Shown: in pieces, positions 7,765 through 15,802 of the stretch
Layout: each line of letters opens with the position of its first letter
Position numbering within the stretch: position 1 is the first letter of the stretch
Assembly: GCF_015905305.1 (NCBI RefSeq)
Contig: NZ_JADZLQ010000001.1
Coordinates: forward strand, 892,599 to 956,598
DNA: 64,000 nucleotides
Source of the DNA: Pinirhizobacter soli
Lineage (GTDB): Bacteria > Pseudomonadota > Gammaproteobacteria > Xanthomonadales > Rhodanobacteraceae
Direction: 5' to 3'
The notes under the pieces: model-generated
Database searches by the model: none
What the model was told of the DNA's origin: nothing
What the model saw: the letters and a program-made list of their open reading frames with translations, nothing else
Made by a program: the position numbers and the translations under genes

Positions 7765-8868
7765 ATGATTTTTGAGACCATCGCCAATACAGGCCACGAG
7801 GAAGTCGTCTTCTGCCACAGCAAGGACGCGGGCCTGAAGGCCATCATTGCCATCCACAACACGGTCCTCGGACCGGCGCTTGGCGGCTTGCGCATGTGGC
7901 CTTACAAGAGCGAGCAGGATGCGATCAACGACGTGCTGCGCCTGTCGCGCGGCATGACCTACAAGAACGCGGTGGCCGGCCTGAACCTGGGCGGCGGCAA
8001 GGCGGTGATCATTGGCGATCCGTCGAAGGACAAGTCCGAAGTGCTGTTCCGCGCCTTCGGCCGCTTCGTCAATTCGCTCAACGGCCGGTACATCACCGCC
8101 GAGGACGTCGGCATCGACGTCAACGACATGGAACACGTGTTCCGTGAAACCGAATACGTCACCGGCGTGCACCAGGTGCACGGCGGCTCGGGCGACCCCT
8201 CACCCTTCACCGCCTACGGCACGTTGCAGGGCCTGATGGCCGCGCTGCAGTTCAAGCACGGCAACGAAGACGTGGGCAAGTACAGCTACGCGGTGCAAGG
8301 CGCCGGCCACGTCGGCTCGGAGTTCATCAAGCTGCTGCGCGAGCAGGGCGCGAAGGTGTTCGTCACCGACATCAACAAGGATGCGGTGCAGCGCTGCGTG
8401 GACGAACTGGGCTGCGAAGCGGTGGGCCTGGACGAAATCTACGACGTCGACGCCGACGTCTACAGCCCTTGCGCCCTGGGCGGCACGGTGAACGAGCAGA
8501 CCATCGACCGCATCAAGGCCAAGATCATCTGCGGTGCGGCCAACAACCAGCTTGCCACCGACGCCATCGGCGATGAGCTTTCACGCCGTGGCGTGGTGTA
8601 TGCCCCGGATTACGCCGTGAACGCCGGCGGCGTGATGAACGTCTCGCTGGAAATCGACGGCTACAACCGCGAGCGCGCCATGCGCATGATGCGCACCATC
8701 TACTACAACGTGGGCCGCATCTTCGAGATCGCCCAGCGCGACGGCATCCCCACCTACAAGGCGGCCGACCGCATGGCCGAGGAGCGCATCGGCATCATCG
8801 GCAAGATGCGCCTGCCCCACATGGGCAATGGTGCGCCGCGCTTCCAGGGCCGCATGCGCGGCCAGTAA
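7765..8868 (+). CDS. Leucine dehydrogenase (Glu/Leu/Phe/Val dehydrogenase family)
   Basis: It catalyses NAD-dependent oxidative deamination of branched-chain amino acids to their 2-oxoacids, reversibly. The 367 residues match the family. The dimerisation/catalytic half has GGLRMW, GMTYKNAVAGLNLGGGKAV (residues about 63-82, including the substrate and catalytic lysines) and TAEDVG. The Rossmann half begins with VQGAGHVG near residue 178 and contains CGAANNQL. A GGAG element lies 11 bases before the ATG. It is followed by a strong terminator, so it is monocistronic. Its products are the substrates of the fused E1 enzyme at 2517, and the pair would feed both catabolism and iso-branched fatty acid synthesis. 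Confidence 0.92.
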   Translation: MIFETIANTGHEEVVFCHSKDAGLKAIIAIHNTVLGPALGGLRMWPYKSEQDAINDVLRLSRGMTYKNAVAGLNLGGGKAVIIGDPSKDKSEVLFRAFGRFVNSLNGRYITAEDVGIDVNDMEHVFRETEYVTGVHQVHGGSGDPSPFTAYGTLQGLMAALQFKHGNEDVGKYSYAVQGAGHVGSEFIKLLREQGAKVFVTDINKDAVQRCVDELGCEAVGLDEIYDVDADVYSPCALGGTVNEQTIDRIKAKIICGAANNQLATDAIGDELSRRGVVYAPDYAVNAGGVMNVSLEIDGYNRERAMRMMRTIYYNVGRIFEIAQRDGIPTYKAADRMAEERIGIIGKMRLPHMGNGAPRFQGRMRGQ

Positions 8869-9172
8869 GGCAGGCACGCCCCCGCGTTGAACCTACCGCC
8901 GGGCATGCCCGGCGGTTTTTTTTGCGATCCAGGCGCACTTTCACGACCCGGGCGAAGCAACCTGCTATACTGTTACCGTCATTCGCGCAAGCTGTAAGTA
9001 ACTGCTTATTCGGATGTTTTCGACCAGGGGGCCCGCACGGCGGGTGCGGTACACAACCAGCAACTTTCGATCACGACATGCAGCTTTCTTTAGCGTCGTC
9101 GTCCTCGCATGGTGATCCATCGGGCGATGTGGGCCAGGAAAGAAAATGTAACGACGGAAGGGAATACCGAGC
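8869..9172 (+). promoter_or_regulatory. Intergenic control region of the polyene operon
   Basis: This 304-base gap holds the leucine dehydrogenase terminator and then the upstream region of the acyl carrier protein. An extended -10 element, TGCTATACT (8963-8971), is the best promoter candidate; no good -35 accompanies it. A leader of about 190 bases would follow. A short in-frame ORF overlaps the ACP start by ATGA but shows no coding character. Confidence 0.45.
8895..8923 (+). terminator. Rho-independent terminator after leucine dehydrogenase
   Basis: ACCGCCGGGC and GCCCGGCGGT pair perfectly around a minimal AT centre, followed by TTTTTTTT. It lies 26 bases after the stop codon and separates leucine dehydrogenase from the pigment operon. 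Confidence 0.92.
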
Positions 9173-9442
9173 ATGAGCACGATCCCGGCAGAAGCCCTCA
9201 GCAACGACGACATCCTGGCCCGGCTGAAGGATGTCCTGCACGAAACCTTCGAGATCGATCCGGCGAAGGTCACGCCCGAGGCGCATCTGTTCACTGACCT
9301 GGAACTGGACAGCATCGATGCCATCGACCTTGCCATCCAGGTCCAGGACATGACCGGCGCGCGCATCAAGCCCGAGGACTTCAAGAGCGTGCGTACGGTC
9401 GGCGACGTCGTCGCCACGGTTCGCGCGCTGATCGAGCGCTGA
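9173..9442 (+). CDS. Acyl carrier protein of the polyene operon
   Basis: An 89-residue carrier protein that would hold the growing polyene acyl chain on phosphopantetheine. The attachment serine is in DLELDSIDAID at about residue 48. The four-helix ACP pattern is otherwise normal. It is the first gene of an operon in which the following eight genes are spaced by about 12 bases or overlap. A GGAA-type ribosome binding site (in AAGGGAATACC) lies upstream of the ATG. Known aryl-polyene clusters commonly have two ACPs; only one is present here. Confidence 0.92.
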   Translation: MSTIPAEALSNDDILARLKDVLHETFEIDPAKVTPEAHLFTDLELDSIDAIDLAIQVQDMTGARIKPEDFKSVRTVGDVVATVRALIER

Positions 9443-9454
9443 GCAACCGGTGTG

Positions 9455-10231
9455 ATGTCGCCAGCAGAGCGCGTCGACGCGCCAGCCTTCGCTCCCTGCG
9501 CCGTGGTACCGATCTACAACCACAAGGACACCATCGCCGCAACGGTACGTTCGTTGCGTGGCCACGGCCTTGATGTTGTCGTGGTGGACGACGGCAGCAA
9601 CCAGGCCACGCGCGAGGTGCTCGATGAGCTTGCCCGGCAAACGCCCGGCATGCGCCTGATCCGCCTGCCAGGCAACCAGGGCAAGGGCCGCGCGCTCTCC
9701 GCGGGCCTGCTCGCGGCGCGTGAATCAGGCTTCACCCATGCCTTGCAGATCGACGCCGACGGCCAGCACGACGTCGCCGACGTGCCGCGCTTCCTTGCCG
9801 CCGCCCGCGCCGCGCCCGAGGCGATGATCTGTGGGCGCCCGGTGTACGACGACTCGGTCCCGCGCGCACGGCTCTACGGCCGTTATCTCACGCACGCCTT
9901 TGTCTGGCTGGAAACACTCTCCTTCCAGATCCAGGACTCGATGTGCGGCTTCCGCCTGTACCCACTGGGTGAAACCTGTGCCGAGATCGCCCGTGCGCCG
10001 TTCCCCTCGCGCATGGACTTCGATACGGAAGCCGCGGTGCGCCTGTTCTGGCGTGGCGTGCCGGTGCATAACCTGCCCACCCGGGTGATCTATCCGGAGA
10101 ACGGCCTGTCGCACTTTCGCATGTGGCGCGACAACGTCCGTATCACCGCCATGCACACCCGCCTGGTGCTGGGCATGCTGCCCCGTGCGCCACGGCTGAT
10201 CTGGCGCGCCGCGCACAGGAAAGCGGCATGA
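9455..10231 (+). CDS. Family 2 glycosyltransferase
   Basis: A 258-residue GT-A-fold glycosyltransferase that transfers a sugar from a nucleotide- or lipid-linked donor. Motifs: VPIYNHKDTI near the start, VVVDDGS (about residue 48) and IDADGQHD (about 100) with the metal-binding aspartates, then CGFRLYP. There are no obvious membrane helices, unlike dolichyl-phosphate mannose synthase fusions. It starts at ATG 9455, 12 bases after the ACP stop; a GTG one codon earlier is possible. It overlaps the next gene by ATGA. Aryl-polyene and xanthomonadin clusters often encode a GT2 of this type, thought to act on the lipid or sugar anchor of the pigment; the acceptor here is not known. Confidence 0.88.
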   Translation: MSPAERVDAPAFAPCAVVPIYNHKDTIAATVRSLRGHGLDVVVVDDGSNQATREVLDELARQTPGMRLIRLPGNQGKGRALSAGLLAARESGFTHALQIDADGQHDVADVPRFLAAARAAPEAMICGRPVYDDSVPRARLYGRYLTHAFVWLETLSFQIQDSMCGFRLYPLGETCAEIARAPFPSRMDFDTEAAVRLFWRGVPVHNLPTRVIYPENGLSHFRMWRDNVRITAMHTRLVLGMLPRAPRLIWRAAHRKAA

Positions 10232-11451
10232 AGCGCGTGGTCGTTACCGGCATCGGCGGCATCACGCCACTGGGATCGGACTGGACCACCATCGCCGCCC
10301 GCCTGCACGAGGGCCGCAATGCCGTGCGGCGCATGCACGAGTGGGACTTCTTCGATGCCCTGAACGGACGGCTGGGCTGCCCGGTCGATGATTTCGTCGT
10401 GCCGGATTGGCCGCGCCGGCACCTGCGTTCGATGGGCCGCGTGTCGCAACTGGCCGTGGCTGCCAGTGAAAAAGCGCTCGCTGATGCGGGCCTGCTGGGC
10501 GATCCTTCCATCGCCGACGGCCGCATGGGCGTGGCCTATGGTTCCTCAGGCGGCAGCATCGATCCGGCGCGCACGATCGGCCGGATGCTCGAAACCGGCT
10601 CCATGCAGGGCGTGACGGCCACCAGCTACATCCAGATGATGGCGCACACCACGGCCGTGAACGTGGGTGTGTTCTTCGGCCTGAAGGGCCGCATCATCCC
10701 GACCTCCAGCGCATGCACCTCGGGCAGCCAGGCCATCGGCTTCGGCTACGAGGCCATCGTCCACGGCAAGCAGCGCCTGATGCTCTGCGGCGGGGCGGAA
10801 GAACTCTCAGGTCCCGGCGCTGCGGTGTTCGATACCTTGTTCGCCACCAGTACGCGCAACGATACGCCGGCGCTTACGCCGCGGCCGTTCGACCGCGCGC
10901 GCGACGGCCTGGTGGTCGGCGAAGGCGCAACCACTTTGTTGCTGGAAGAACGCGACCACGCCCTGGCGCGCGGCGCGCGCATCCATGCGGAGGTCGTCGG
11001 TTTCGGTTGCAACTCCGATGGGCAGCACATTACCCAGCCCACGCGCGAGACGATGGCGGTGGCGATGCAGATGGCACTGGCCGAGGCCTCGCTCACTGCC
11101 GGTGCCATCGGCTATGTCAGTGCGCACGGCACCGCAACCGACCGCGGCGACGTGGCCGAAAGCCACGCCACGGCCAGCGTGCTCGGCGAGAACGTGCCGG
11201 TCAGTTCGATGAAAAGTTATGTCGGCCATACCCTGGGTGCCTGCGGCGCGCTGGAATCGTGGTGGGCGATCCAGATGATGCGTGAAGGCTGGTTCGCGCC
11301 CACCATCAACCTCGACGACCCCGACCCCGAGTGCGCGGCCCTGGACTACATCCGCGGCCAGGCGCGCCTCATCGACACCGAGTACGTGATGAACAACAAC
11401 TTCGCGTTCGGTGGCATCAACACCTCGCTGATCTTCAGGAAGCACCCCTGA
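10228..11451 (+). CDS. Beta-ketoacyl-ACP synthase (FabF/FabB-like) of the polyene operon
   Basis: A 407-residue condensing enzyme that extends the ACP-bound chain with malonyl-ACP. The catalytic triad is complete: cysteine in TSSACTSGSQ (about residue 163), histidine in SAHGTATDRGD (about 300) and histidine in YVGHTLGACGALE (about 335). It starts within an ATGA overlap with the glycosyltransferase and ends in a TGATG overlap with the second ketosynthase, so the pair is tightly coupled. In characterised aryl-polyene systems a ketosynthase pairs with a chain-length-factor-like partner; which of the two here plays which role cannot be told, because both keep the triad. Confidence 0.92.
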   Translation: MKRVVVTGIGGITPLGSDWTTIAARLHEGRNAVRRMHEWDFFDALNGRLGCPVDDFVVPDWPRRHLRSMGRVSQLAVAASEKALADAGLLGDPSIADGRMGVAYGSSGGSIDPARTIGRMLETGSMQGVTATSYIQMMAHTTAVNVGVFFGLKGRIIPTSSACTSGSQAIGFGYEAIVHGKQRLMLCGGAEELSGPGAAVFDTLFATSTRNDTPALTPRPFDRARDGLVVGEGATTLLLEERDHALARGARIHAEVVGFGCNSDGQHITQPTRETMAVAMQMALAEASLTAGAIGYVSAHGTATDRGDVAESHATASVLGENVPVSSMKSYVGHTLGACGALESWWAIQMMREGWFAPTINLDDPDPECAALDYIRGQARLIDTEYVMNNNFAFGGINTSLIFRKHP

Positions 11452-12650
11452 TGAACCGGGTGGTGGTCACCGGCATGGGTGCCGTCTCGTGCCTTGGCAT
11501 CGGTCGGCGCGTCTTCTTCGATGCCCTGCTGGCCGGCCGTAGCGGCATCGGCAAGGTCGCGGCGTTCTCGGAACTTGGCATGACCTGCTGCACCGGCGCC
11601 GCAGTGGATGCCACGGGCCTGCCGGAGCTTCCGCGCAAACTCCGGCGCTTCCTGTCCACGCCGGCCACCTACGCCTGGCACGCCATGCGCGAAGCCATCG
11701 ACGAAGCGAAACTGGAACCTGCCAGCCTTGCCAGCCGGCGCTGCGGCGTGGTCATGGGCGGCAACGCCGCGCTGAGTGAGCACGAGGCAGCCCTGGCCCA
11801 ATACCACGCCCGCGGCATTGGCAGGCTCTCGCCCTTCATCGTGCCGCGCTGCATGACCAGTGCCCTGCCCGCCAGCCTTGCGCACGCCTTCGGCATCGGT
11901 GGCCGCAGCACGCTGGTCAGCGCCGCCTGTGCCAGCGCCGCGCATGCCATCGGCCAGGCCATGGAACTGCTGCAGGCCGGCCGCCAGGACGTGGTCATCT
12001 GTGGCGGGGCCGAGGAACTGGACCCAAAATCGGCCATGGGCTTCGACACCATGGGTGCATTGTCCGTCACCGGTATTTCCCGGCCCTGGGATACGCGGCG
12101 CGACGGCTTCGTGCTGGGCGAAGGCGCCGGTGTGCTGGTGCTGGAGACACTCGACCACGCCCGGGCGCGGGGTGCCGTCATCCTGGCCGAAGTCACAGGC
12201 TACGGCGCAGCTACCGACCCGCACGACATGGTCGCCCCGGATGTCGACGGTATCGTCGAGGCCATGCACCAGGCGATCGAGCAGGCGCGTGTCTTCCCGG
12301 GTTACATCAACGCGCATGCCTGCTCCACCGAACAAGGCGATGCCATGGAATGGCGGGCCATCGAGCGCGTCGCCGCCAGGCACGGCCGCGCAGTGCCGCC
12401 GGTGTCCAGCATCAAGGCCGCGATCGGCCACGCTCCCGGGGCATCGGGTGCCTTCGACGCCATTGCCTCGATCGCGATGCTTGATGCCCAGGTGGTGGTG
12501 GGTGCGGCGGTGGACATGCCCGATGCGATATTCGCCGAAGCCCCGATCGTCTTCGCCAAAAAAGCGCTGGTCTTCGACCACGTACTCTCCAACAGTTTCG
12601 GTTTTGGCGGAAGCTGCGCCAGCCTGATGTTCGCCCGCGCCGCCGCATGA
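11451..12650 (+). CDS. Second beta-ketoacyl-ACP synthase of the polyene operon
   Basis: A 399-residue paralogue of the preceding ketosynthase. Catalytic residues are again complete: cysteine in VSAACASAAHAIG (about residue 161), histidine in NAHACSTEQGD (about 286) and histidine in AIGHAPGASGAFD (about 326). Translation is coupled to the upstream gene by TGATG and to the acyltransferase by ATGA. Retention of the cysteine argues against a purely structural chain-length factor, in which that cysteine is usually lost. The two enzymes could act as a heterodimer or take on initiation and elongation separately. Confidence 0.92.
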   Translation: MNRVVVTGMGAVSCLGIGRRVFFDALLAGRSGIGKVAAFSELGMTCCTGAAVDATGLPELPRKLRRFLSTPATYAWHAMREAIDEAKLEPASLASRRCGVVMGGNAALSEHEAALAQYHARGIGRLSPFIVPRCMTSALPASLAHAFGIGGRSTLVSAACASAAHAIGQAMELLQAGRQDVVICGGAEELDPKSAMGFDTMGALSVTGISRPWDTRRDGFVLGEGAGVLVLETLDHARARGAVILAEVTGYGAATDPHDMVAPDVDGIVEAMHQAIEQARVFPGYINAHACSTEQGDAMEWRAIERVAARHGRAVPPVSSIKAAIGHAPGASGAFDAIASIAMLDAQVVVGAAVDMPDAIFAEAPIVFAKKALVFDHVLSNSFGFGGSCASLMFARAAA

Positions 12651-13432
12651 TCGCCATGGCCGCCCCGGACCGTCGCACCGACGCCTGGGCGTGGCGATTC
12701 GTCGGCACCGCACTCAGTTTCGCCTTGTTCGGCATCGGCGGCATCGTGCTGCGCGTGCTGGTGCTGCCGGTGCTGTGCCACTGGCCGGGTGTGGCCGAGG
12801 CACGGCGCTTGCGCGCGCGGCGTGCGATTCAAAAGGCATTCTGGGCCCACGTGCGGTTCATGGCCCGCACGGGCGTCCTCGACTATCGGTTCGAAGGCGT
12901 CGAGCGACTCGGCCGCCCGGGCCAGGTAATCATCGCCAACCATCCTTCGCTGATCGACGTGGTGTTCCTGATCGGCCACGTCCGCGACGCCAATTGCGTG
13001 GTCAAGCACAAGCTTTGGAAGAACCCATGCATGCATGGACCGATCGTCACTGCGCAGTACATCAGCAACGACGGCAGCGCGCAGATGCTGGACACCGCCG
13101 CCGAGGTGCTGCAACGGGGCGAGACGCTGATCGTCTTCCCCGAAGGCACGCGCACCACGCCTGGGCAGCCGCCGGAGTTCCACCGTGGCGCCGCCGCGAT
13201 CGCCCTGCGCGGCGCACGCATCGTCACGCCGGTGTATATCTCGGTAACACCCACCACCCTGACCAAGGCGGAGCCGTGGTATCGCATCCCCCTGCGCCGG
13301 CCCTGCTTCAGCCTGCGCGTGGGCGAGGACATCGATCCTGCCGTGTTCCGCGACGCAGCGCCGATGCCGATCGCCTCGCGCCGGTTGAACGAGCATCTGC
13401 ACCGGTTGTACCAGCGGGAGCTTGGCTTGTGA
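12647..13432 (+). CDS. PlsC-like 1-acyl-glycerol-phosphate-type acyltransferase
   Basis: A 261-residue membrane-associated acyltransferase. A hydrophobic segment lies near residues 20-45. The catalytic H-x4-D motif is NHPSLID (about residue 92), and the glycerol-phosphate-site-like motif is FPEGTRT (about 165). In pigment clusters such enzymes are proposed to attach the polyene acid to a lipid or glycolipid anchor in the envelope. It overlaps its neighbours by 4 bases on both sides (ATGA upstream, GTGA downstream), placing it firmly in the operon. Confidence 0.88.
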   Translation: MIAMAAPDRRTDAWAWRFVGTALSFALFGIGGIVLRVLVLPVLCHWPGVAEARRLRARRAIQKAFWAHVRFMARTGVLDYRFEGVERLGRPGQVIIANHPSLIDVVFLIGHVRDANCVVKHKLWKNPCMHGPIVTAQYISNDGSAQMLDTAAEVLQRGETLIVFPEGTRTTPGQPPEFHRGAAAIALRGARIVTPVYISVTPTTLTKAEPWYRIPLRRPCFSLRVGEDIDPAVFRDAAPMPIASRRLNEHLHRLYQRELGL

Positions 13433-14106
13433 CGCTGCATGAAGGCCAGGCGCGAGACCGCCATGCCGATGTGGCTGCGTGCATGCGCACCCATCCGTGG
13501 GTCGCAGAGGCCCGGACCTCGGGCTCCCAGGCGCCACGACCAGGCCTCGCCATATGGTTGAACGACCGCGGCATCGCGCACCTGTTGCAGCACGGCCGCG
13601 CGGATCTGCTTGCCCTGTTCGACGCGCACCGCGCAGCCAATGGACCATGGCCCGAAGGCGAGCCTTGCGCCTGGCGATTGTTCGACCAGGATTTCCCCAT
13701 GCCTAAAGGCTCGTCACTGGACGAGGAAATCGCCCGGCCGCCGCCCCGCGAACCGCTGCTGCTGGGCGAACACGCCACGCCCTCCGGCCATGTATTCGAA
13801 CTGAAACTGCCGCTGGACCTGGCCCTGTTCGACGACCATTTCCGCTCAGCGCCGGTGGTGCCTGGCGTGATGCAGGTGGCGTGGGCGCTCGCCTTCGCCG
13901 CCCGGCATTACGGTCCGATGGCCTGCGGCACGATGGACGCGGTGAAATTCCGCCGGCTGGTTCGTCCGGGCGATCGCCTGCAGCTTGAGGTGACGCACGA
14001 GGCCGCACGAGGCCACCTGAACTTCACCGTCCGCATCGGCGGCGTCCTGTGTTCGTCGGCGCGGCTGCACGTGGTGCCCACTGAAGGCGCCGACCATGCG
14101 GGCTAG
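13429..14106 (+). CDS. Hotdog-fold dehydratase with an N-terminal tail resembling an acyl-CoA ligase C-terminus
   Basis: A 225-residue protein starting at GTG within a GTGA overlap. The second half (about residues 125-220) is a FabZ/ApeI-like hotdog domain: FDDHFRSAPVVPGVMQV resembles the F-x-G-H-F-P...P-G-V active-site helix of 3-hydroxyacyl-ACP dehydratases, with the histidine kept. The first half contains AACMRTHPWVAEA and FPMPKGSSLDEEI, which look like the C-terminal subdomain of adenylate-forming ligases (the E-x-x-L-x-x-H-P-x-V and P-K-T-x-x-G-K stretches). No AMP-binding domain precedes it. It may be the relic of a ligase-hotdog fusion, or a shortened protein that still works. The second call is inference. 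Confidence 0.75.
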   Translation: MTLHEGQARDRHADVAACMRTHPWVAEARTSGSQAPRPGLAIWLNDRGIAHLLQHGRADLLALFDAHRAANGPWPEGEPCAWRLFDQDFPMPKGSSLDEEIARPPPREPLLLGEHATPSGHVFELKLPLDLALFDDHFRSAPVVPGVMQVAWALAFAARHYGPMACGTMDAVKFRRLVRPGDRLQLEVTHEAARGHLNFTVRIGGVLCSSARLHVVPTEGADHAG

Positions 14107-14551
14107 CGGTGTGCTTCGGGTCGAGATACCCGTGGAGGTGCCTTTCTTCGATGTCGATTCGATGGACGTGGTGTGGCACGGCCACTACGTGAAATACCTG
14201 GAACTGGCCCGTTGCGCATTGCTCGAACGGATCGGCCACGACTACCGCCAGATGAAGGCCTCCGGTTACCTATGGCCAATCGTCGACCTGCAGCTTCGCT
14301 ATGTGCGTGCGGCCCGTTTCGGCCAGCGGCTGATCGTACGCGCCGACCTGGTCGAGTGGCGCAACCGTTTGAAGGTGCACTACCGCGTGCTCGACGCCGA
14401 AACGGGCGAGCGCATCACCCTCGCCAGCACCGTGCAGGTGGCGGTGACGGCATCCTCAGGCGAACTGCAACTGGAATCGCCGGCGGTTTTCGTCGAAGCG
14501 GTGGAGCGCGCCCTGGTTGCGGCCCGCGGCAACGAAGGCACGCCAGAATGA
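14096..14551 (+). CDS. Acyl-CoA/ACP thioesterase, 4HBT hotdog family
   Basis: A 151-residue thioesterase of the YbgC/4-hydroxybenzoyl-CoA type. The signature is FDVDSMDVVWHGHYVKYLE (residues about 18-36), equivalent to the D-x-x-G-x-V-x-x-x-x-Y-x-x-x-E active-site helix with the catalytic aspartate. It overlaps the previous gene by 11 bases and the next by 4. Comparable aryl-polyene thioesterases hydrolyse or proofread ACP-bound intermediates. Substrate is inferred from the operon. Confidence 0.88.
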   Translation: MRASGVLRVEIPVEVPFFDVDSMDVVWHGHYVKYLELARCALLERIGHDYRQMKASGYLWPIVDLQLRYVRAARFGQRLIVRADLVEWRNRLKVHYRVLDAETGERITLASTVQVAVTASSGELQLESPAVFVEAVERALVAARGNEGTPE

Positions 14552-15024
14552 ACCACTGGAGCATCGCCGACCTCGTCCCGCACACCGGGGCCATGGTGCT
14601 GCTGGACGAACTCCTGGATTTCGGCACCGACCATGTCGCCTGCGCCCTGACCGTGCGTGAAGGCGCGATGTTCGTCGATGCCCGCTCGGGCTTTCCCGCC
14701 TGGGCTGGCATCGAACTGATGGCACAGGCCATCGCCGTCTGGAATGGCTGTACGGCGCGCACGCAGGGCGAAGACGTGCGGGTGGGGTTCCTGCTGGGCA
14801 CGCGAAGCTACCGTTGCACGGCGGTGAGCTTTCCCATCGGGGCGAAGCTGCGCGTGCTGGCCGAGCGTAGCTTCAACGACCCGGAAGGCATGGCCGCCTT
14901 CAACTGCTCGATCGAACACGGCCACACGCTGGCGCAGGCGCGCCTGACGGTATTCAGCCCTCCCGACGCGGCGGCGCTATTGTCACCGGACCATCCGCTC
15001 CTTGAACCCGGGCATTCATCATGA
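14548..15024 (+). CDS. ApeP-like 3-hydroxyacyl-ACP dehydratase, hotdog fold
   Basis: A 158-residue hotdog protein. LVPHTGAMVLLDELLDFG at the N-terminus and GFPAWAGIELMAQAIAVWNG (about residues 50-70) are the typical pattern of the ApeP/FabZ-like dehydratases found in aryl-polyene and xanthomonadin clusters. The glutamate in GIELMAQ and the early histidine in PHTGAM are candidate catalytic residues. It is the second hotdog dehydratase of the operon; systems of this kind use two dehydratases. ATGA overlaps occur at both ends. Confidence 0.88.
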   Translation: MNHWSIADLVPHTGAMVLLDELLDFGTDHVACALTVREGAMFVDARSGFPAWAGIELMAQAIAVWNGCTARTQGEDVRVGFLLGTRSYRCTAVSFPIGAKLRVLAERSFNDPEGMAAFNCSIEHGHTLAQARLTVFSPPDAAALLSPDHPLLEPGHSS

Positions 15025-15749
15025 CGCAAACCATCCTGGTCACCGGCTCCAGTCGTGGCATCGGCCGCGCAATCGCGCTACGCCTGGCCGAGGCCGGCCA
15101 TGACATCGTCGTTCATTGCCGTTCACGCCAAGACGAAGCACTCGCCGTCCAGGCACAGATACATGCCCTGGGGTGCACCGCGCGCGTACTTCAGTTCGAT
15201 ATCGCCGACCGCGCCGCCACGGCCGCGGCACTGGAAGCCGACATCGCAGGCCATGGCGCCTATTACGGCGTGGTGTGCAATGCCGGCCTCACCCGTGATG
15301 GCGCCTTCCCCGCCTTGAGCGGCGAGGACTGGGACAATGTGCTGCGAACCAACCTCGATGGTTTTTACAACGTGCTGCACCCCCTGGTGATGCCGATGAT
15401 CCGCCGTCGCGCACCGGGGCGCATCGTCTGCATCACTTCCGTGTCGGGCATCATCGGCAACCGCGGCCAGGTCAACTACAGCGCGTCCAAGGCCGGCGTG
15501 ATCGGCGCGGCCAAGGCCCTGGCGGTGGAGCTGGCCAAACGGCAGATCACCGTGAACTGCGTGGCGCCCGGGCTGATCGACACCGACATGGTGGACGGCG
15601 AGGTTCCGATGGAAGCGATCCTGGCGATGATCCCGATGCAGCGGGTGGGCACTCCGGACGAAGTGGCCAGCGCCGTGCGCTTCCTGATGGGGCCCGATGC
15701 GGGATACATCACCCGCCAGGTGATCGCGGTCAACGGCGGTCTTTGCTGA
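15021..15749 (+). CDS. 3-oxoacyl-ACP reductase (FabG-like short-chain dehydrogenase)
   Basis: A 242-residue NADPH-dependent ketoreductase. The cofactor motif TGSSRGIGRA is at residues 7-16, NAG is near 90, and the catalytic Ser and Tyr-x-x-x-Lys appear in SVSGIIGNRG and YSASKAG (about 140-160). It completes the reductive cycle of ketosynthase, ketoreductase and dehydratase for polyene extension; no enoyl reductase is present, so double bonds would be kept. It is the last gene of the overlapping operon. A 53-base gap separates it from the FUSC gene. Confidence 0.92.
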   Translation: MTQTILVTGSSRGIGRAIALRLAEAGHDIVVHCRSRQDEALAVQAQIHALGCTARVLQFDIADRAATAAALEADIAGHGAYYGVVCNAGLTRDGAFPALSGEDWDNVLRTNLDGFYNVLHPLVMPMIRRRAPGRIVCITSVSGIIGNRGQVNYSASKAGVIGAAKALAVELAKRQITVNCVAPGLIDTDMVDGEVPMEAILAMIPMQRVGTPDEVASAVRFLMGPDAGYITRQVIAVNGGLC

Positions 15750-15802
15750 AAGAATATCTGCTGTTGCGGCGGCGGACCCAGGCCCTGCGCTAGGCTTGGG
15801 CT

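Noticed and set aside
9079-9176. A short frame overlapping the ACP start by ATGA
   Set aside because: Its 32 codons show no conserved pattern and no good ribosome binding site. It is more likely part of the leader.
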